Assembly (NCBI RefSeq): GCF_036227105.1
Contig: NZ_CP109434.1
Location: 4,096,001-4,160,000, forward strand
Direction: 5' to 3'
DNA: 64,000 nt
From: Amycolatopsis sp. NBC_01488
Lineage (GTDB): Bacteria; Actinomycetota; Actinomycetes; Mycobacteriales; Pseudonocardiaceae
Under the pieces are notes generated by a model. It saw nothing but the letters and a program-made list of their open reading frames with translations. It had not been told where the DNA came from and did not search any database. Made by a program: the position numbers and the translations under genes. Below, one piece after another: positions 60,739 to 64,000 of the stretch; within the stretch, counting starts at the first letter, position 1, and each line of letters opens with the position of its first letter.

Positions 60739-60761
60739 GCCGCTTAGCCTACATCGACGAT

Positions 60762-60771
60762 TGATATATCA
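60762..60771. promoter_or_regulatory. AT-rich GntR operator candidate
   Basis: TGATATATCA is a perfect 10-bp palindrome, conspicuously AT-rich in this GC-rich DNA. It is centred in the divergent GntR/glyA gap and is typical in form of FadR-subfamily sites. Confidence 0.6.
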
Positions 60772-60795
60772 GAAGTCGACCACGGAAGGTTCGCG

Positions 60796-62067
60796 ATGAC
60801 CGCGACGATCGAACCAGTGCTCAACCGCTCCCTGGCCGACTACGACCCCGCGGTGGCCGAGGCGATCGGCGCCGAGCTGCGTCGGCAGCAGTCGACGCTG
60901 GAGATGATCGCGTCCGAGAACTTCGCGCCGGTGTCCGTGTTGCAGGCCCAGGGCTCGGTGCTCACCAACAAGTACGCCGAGGGCTACCCCGGGCGCCGCT
61001 ACTACGGCGGCTGCGAGCACGTCGACGTCCTCGAACAGCTCGCCATCGACCGCGTCAAGGCGCTGTTCGGCGCGGGGTTCGCCAACGTCCAGCCGCACTC
61101 GGGCGCCCAGGCGAACGCCGCCGCGATGGCCGCGCTCATCAAGCCCGGCGACAAGATCCTCGGCCTCTCGCTGGCCCACGGCGGCCACCTGACCCACGGC
61201 ATGCGGATCAACTTCTCCGGCCTGCTCTACGACGTCGCGGCGTACGAAGTGTCCGAAAAGGACTACCGCGTCGACATGGCCGAGGTCGAGCGGCTGGCGA
61301 AGGAGCACCGGCCGAAGCTGATCATCGCCGGGTGGTCGGCCTACCCGCGGCAGCTCGACTTCGCCCGGTTCCGCGAGATCGCCGACGAGGTCGGCGCGTA
61401 CCTGATGGTCGACATGGCCCACTTCGCCGGGCTGGTCGCCGCGGGGCTGCACCCGTCGCCGGTGCCGCACGCGCACGTCACGACGACCACCACGCACAAG
61501 ACCCTCGGCGGCCCGCGCGGCGGCGTCGTGCTCACCGATGACCCGGCGCTCGCCAAGAAGGTCAATTCCGCGGTCTTCCCCGGTCAGCAGGGCGGTCCGC
61601 TCGAGCACGTCATCGCCGCCAAGGCCGTCGCGTTCAAGATGGCCGCCGAGCCCGAGTTCGTCGAACGCCAGCAACACACTCTGCGTGGCGCGAAGCTCCT
61701 CGCCGAACGGCTGCTGGTCGAGGAGGACATCTCCGTCCTGACCGGCGGCACCGACGTCCACCTCGTGCTCGCCGACCTGCGCGATTCCCAGCTGGACGGC
61801 AAGCAGGCCGAGGACCGGCTGCACGAGGTCGGCATCACCGTCAACCGCAACGCCGTCCCGTTCGACCCGCGGCCGCCGATGGTGACGTCCGGCCTGCGGA
61901 TCGGCACGCCCGCCCTGGCCACCCGCGGCTTCGGCGACGCCGAGTTCCGCGAGGCCGCCGACGTCATCGCCGAAGCGTTGAAGCCGGGCTTCGACGTCGA
62001 GAAGCTGCGCGCTCGCGTCACCGCGCTGGCCGAGGCGTTCCCGCTGTACCCGAAGGAGGGCGCATGA
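60796..62067 (+). CDS. glyA: Serine hydroxymethyltransferase
   Basis: 423 residues from ATG. E-M-I-A-S-E-N-F, N-K-Y-A-E-G-Y-P-G-R-R-Y-Y and the PLP-lysine segment T-T-T-T-H-K-T-L-G-G-P-R-G-G are diagnostic. It interconverts glycine plus methylene-tetrahydrofolate with serine. Placed first in the sarcosine oxidase operon and overlapping soxB by 4 nt (ATGA), it is a dedicated catabolic copy that consumes the glycine and one-carbon unit released from sarcosine. A housekeeping copy probably exists elsewhere. Confidence 0.93.
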   Translation: MTATIEPVLNRSLADYDPAVAEAIGAELRRQQSTLEMIASENFAPVSVLQAQGSVLTNKYAEGYPGRRYYGGCEHVDVLEQLAIDRVKALFGAGFANVQPHSGAQANAAAMAALIKPGDKILGLSLAHGGHLTHGMRINFSGLLYDVAAYEVSEKDYRVDMAEVERLAKEHRPKLIIAGWSAYPRQLDFARFREIADEVGAYLMVDMAHFAGLVAAGLHPSPVPHAHVTTTTTHKTLGGPRGGVVLTDDPALAKKVNSAVFPGQQGGPLEHVIAAKAVAFKMAAEPEFVERQQHTLRGAKLLAERLLVEEDISVLTGGTDVHLVLADLRDSQLDGKQAEDRLHEVGITVNRNAVPFDPRPPMVTSGLRIGTPALATRGFGDAEFREAADVIAEALKPGFDVEKLRARVTALAEAFPLYPKEGA

Positions 62068-63293
62068 CCCGCACGCCCGGCGCCGACCTGCCGGACCACC
62101 CCGGCTTCCTCTGGAATGACCCCGAGCCGCGCAAAACCTACGACGTCATCGTGGTCGGGGGCGGCGGGCACGGCCTGGCCACCGCCTACTACCTGGCCAA
62201 GGTGCACGGCATCACGAACGTCGCCGTGCTGGAGAAGGGCTGGCTCGCGGGCGGCAATATGGCCCGCAACACCACGATCATCCGCTCCAACTACCTCTGG
62301 GACGAGAGTTCCGGCATCTACGAGCATTCCCTCAAGCTGTGGGAGGGGCTCGAAGAGGACCTCGGCTACCCGATCCTGTTCAGCCAGCGCGGGGTGCTGA
62401 ACCTCGCGCACAGCCTGCAGGACGTCCGCGACAGCGTCCGCCGCGTCGAGGCCAACAAGCTCAACGGCATCGACGCCGAGTGGGTGGACGCCGACGGCGT
62501 CAAGGAGATCTGCCCGATCGTCAACACTTCCCCGGACGTCCGCTACCCGGTGCTCGGCGCGACCTTCCAGCCGCGCGCGGGCATCGCGAAGCACGACTAC
62601 GTCGCTTGGGGCTTCGCCCGCGCCGCGCACGAGATGGGGGTCGACCTCATCCAGAACTGCGAGGTCACCGGTATTTCCACCGTGGACGGCCGAGTGACGG
62701 CCGTCGAAACGAGCAGGGGCCGGATCGCCGCGGGCAAGGTGGCGCTGTGCGCCGCCGGGCATTCGTCGGTGCTCGCGAAGATGGTCGGCCTGGACCTGCC
62801 GCTCGTCTCGCACCCGTTGCAGGCACTGGTGTCCGAGCTGCTGGAGCCGATCCACCCGACGGTCGTCATGTCGAACGCCGTGCACGTCTACGTTTCCCAG
62901 GCGCACAAGGGCGAACTCGTGATGGGCGCAGGGATCGACAGCTACAACGGCTACGGCCAGCGCGGCTCGTTCCACATCATCGAGCAGCAGATGGCCGCCG
63001 CGCTGGAGCTGTTCCCGGTGTTCGCGCGGGCGCACCTGCTGCGGACGTGGGCGGGGATCGTCGACGTCAGCCCGGACGCGTCGCCGATCATCGGCCTCAC
63101 GCCGGTCGAGAACCTGTTCCTCAACTGCGGCTGGGGCACCGGCGGCTTCAAGGCCACGCCCGGCGTCGGCGACGTCTTCGCGGCCACCGTCGCGCGCGGC
63201 AAGCCGCACGAGTACGCCGAGCCCTTCGCCCTCGACCGGTTCACCACCGGTGCCCTCGTCGACGAGCACGGCGCCGCCGCCGTCGCGCACTAG
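62064..63293 (+). CDS. soxB: Sarcosine oxidase beta subunit
   Basis: 409 residues. FAD Rossmann motif V-V-G-G-G-G-H-G-L-A at about 31-40, G-N-M-A-R-N-T-T-I-I-R-S-N-Y typical of heterotetrameric sarcosine oxidase beta, and G-W-G-T-G-G-F-K-A-T-P near the C-terminus. It oxidises sarcosine in the complex with SoxA, D and G. Order glyA-soxB-soxD-soxA is the classic arrangement. Confidence 0.93.
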   Translation: MTRTPGADLPDHPGFLWNDPEPRKTYDVIVVGGGGHGLATAYYLAKVHGITNVAVLEKGWLAGGNMARNTTIIRSNYLWDESSGIYEHSLKLWEGLEEDLGYPILFSQRGVLNLAHSLQDVRDSVRRVEANKLNGIDAEWVDADGVKEICPIVNTSPDVRYPVLGATFQPRAGIAKHDYVAWGFARAAHEMGVDLIQNCEVTGISTVDGRVTAVETSRGRIAAGKVALCAAGHSSVLAKMVGLDLPLVSHPLQALVSELLEPIHPTVVMSNAVHVYVSQAHKGELVMGAGIDSYNGYGQRGSFHIIEQQMAAALELFPVFARAHLLRTWAGIVDVSPDASPIIGLTPVENLFLNCGWGTGGFKATPGVGDVFAATVARGKPHEYAEPFALDRFTTGALVDEHGAAAVAH

Positions 63294-63303
63294 GAGCGTC
63301 CAC

Positions 63304-63582
63304 ATGCACCTCATTCCCTGCCCGTGGTGCGGGCCACGCGAGGAAGCCGAGTTCCACTACGGCGGCCAGGCGCACGTCGCCTACCCCGAGGACCCGGCCG
63401 CACTGTCCGATGAGGACTGGGCGAAGTTCGTCTTCTTCCGCGCCAACCCGAGCGGCCCGCTCGCCGAGCGGTGGAGCCACTCCGCGGGCTGCCGCCGGTG
63501 GTTCAACGCCGTCCGCGACACCCGCACCCACGACCTCCTGGCGGTCTACCGCCTCGACGAACCCCGGCCGGTGATCTCATGA
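63304..63582 (+). CDS. soxD: Sarcosine oxidase delta subunit
   Basis: 92 residues from ATG. The zinc-binding C-P-W-C-G at 6-10, with a His and C-R-R-W-F further on (H-S-A-G-C-R-R-W-F-N), is the family signature. It is a structural subunit of heterotetrameric sarcosine oxidase. It overlaps soxA by 4 nt (ATGA). Confidence 0.93.
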   Translation: MHLIPCPWCGPREEAEFHYGGQAHVAYPEDPAALSDEDWAKFVFFRANPSGPLAERWSHSAGCRRWFNAVRDTRTHDLLAVYRLDEPRPVIS

Positions 63583-64000
63583 CCCGACTGTCCGGCGTCC
63601 CGCTCAAGTTCACCTTCGACGGCCGCGAGCTGACCGGTTTCCTCGGCGACACCCTCGCTTCCGCGTTGCTGGCCAACGGCATTCACCAGGTCGCGACCAG
63701 CATCAAGTACGGCCGCCCGCGCGGCATCGTCGGCGCCGGCGTCGAGGACTCCAACGCGTTGGTGCAGATCGAAAAGCCGTTCCCGGAGCCGATGCTGTCG
63801 GCCACCACCGTCGAGCTGTACGACGGCCTGGCCGCCCGCGGCCTGTCCGGCCAAGGGCGCCTGTCCACCGAACCGGACCCCGCGCGGTACGACGCCAAGC
63901 ACGCCCACTGCGACGTCCTGGTCATCGGTGCCGGACCCGCCGGTCGCGCCGCCGCTGCTGCCGCGTCGGGCCGGGTCCTGCTGGTCGACGACCAGCCTGA
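63579..64000 (+). CDS. soxA: Sarcosine oxidase alpha subunit (3' truncated by window)
   Basis: The first 140 residues are visible. The N-terminal region is a ferredoxin-like fold (F-T-F-D-G-R-E-L-T-G-F-L-G-D-T-L-A-S-A-L-L-A-N-G) followed by the dinucleotide-binding V-I-G-A-G-P-A-G. The full subunit (about 950 residues) carries NAD, FMN and folate sites and makes methylene-tetrahydrofolate from the sarcosine methyl group. The rest, and soxG, lie beyond the window. Confidence 0.92.
   Translation, partial: MTRLSGVPLKFTFDGRELTGFLGDTLASALLANGIHQVATSIKYGRPRGIVGAGVEDSNALVQIEKPFPEPMLSATTVELYDGLAARGLSGQGRLSTEPDPARYDAKHAHCDVLVIGAGPAGRAAAAAASGRVLLVDDQP

Overview
The window is high-GC actinobacterial DNA. 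Third codon positions are almost always G or C, so long antisense shadow ORFs are everywhere. The content points to Pseudonocardiaceae, most likely Amycolatopsis or a close relative: twin-arginine secreted enzymes, an ECF42 sigma factor with a DGPF partner, DasR-type chitinase operators, DUF6801, and many GTG starts with 4-nt overlaps. The genus is my inference. No rRNA, tRNA, CRISPR array, insertion sequence or integrase was seen.

Layout. 1-993: 3' part of a beta-lactamase-fold serine hydrolase. 994-1848: no gene recognised. 1849-4744: a 64-residue peptide gene followed by a large helical-repeat/CHAT protease gene; this is the best candidate for an undescribed two-gene system. 4736-10661: a gene graveyard, with an aldo/keto reductase tail, an NPD-KS-AT polyketide synthase fragment, a PucR tail, a lipase tail, an unknown tail and a doubly frameshifted DUF6801 gene, surrounding intact gtrA-like and membrane-protein genes. 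10775-12333: DGPF protein plus ECF42 sigma factor. 12864-16847: stress-type partner-switching module (receiver-PP2C phosphatase, CHASE3 histidine kinase, response regulator, STAS protein, HATPase). 17023-21424: efeO, a small Ala/Arg-rich ORF, Dyp peroxidase efeB and a secreted phosphoesterase as one minus-strand operon. 21617-26587: ArsR-SRPBCC fusion under a striking palindrome, surface proteins and a membrane Ser/Thr kinase. 26918-30709: chitinase with two DasR-like boxes, then an IclR regulator with pobA. 30829-38859: two-component system, GH92 mannosidase, lipase, PucR regulator. 38959-45007: two lipoproteins, DUF1062, DUF885, GH3 glucosidase. 45503-49353: Lrp regulator divergent from a branched-chain 2-oxoacid dehydrogenase operon. 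49409-51622: membrane and coiled-coil proteins and an Imm5-like protein.

51661-64000 is a choline/glycine-betaine catabolic region: choline dehydrogenase, APC transporter, betaine aldehyde dehydrogenase, TetR regulator, Rieske oxygenase with its own Rieske ferredoxin and FAD reductase, GntR regulator, serine hydroxymethyltransferase and sarcosine oxidase B, D and A (A cut by the window edge). Together they convert choline to betaine, demethylate it, oxidise sarcosine to glycine and route glycine and the one-carbon unit to serine. No dimethylglycine-specific enzyme is visible here.

A second theme is a dispersed family of 21-bp tandem repeats with inverted symmetry. There are four arrays, each placed at the 3' end of genes and several overlapping stop codons. 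Other notable cis elements are perfect long hairpins at gene ends and clear palindromic operators for the ArsR, TetR, GntR and PucR regulators.
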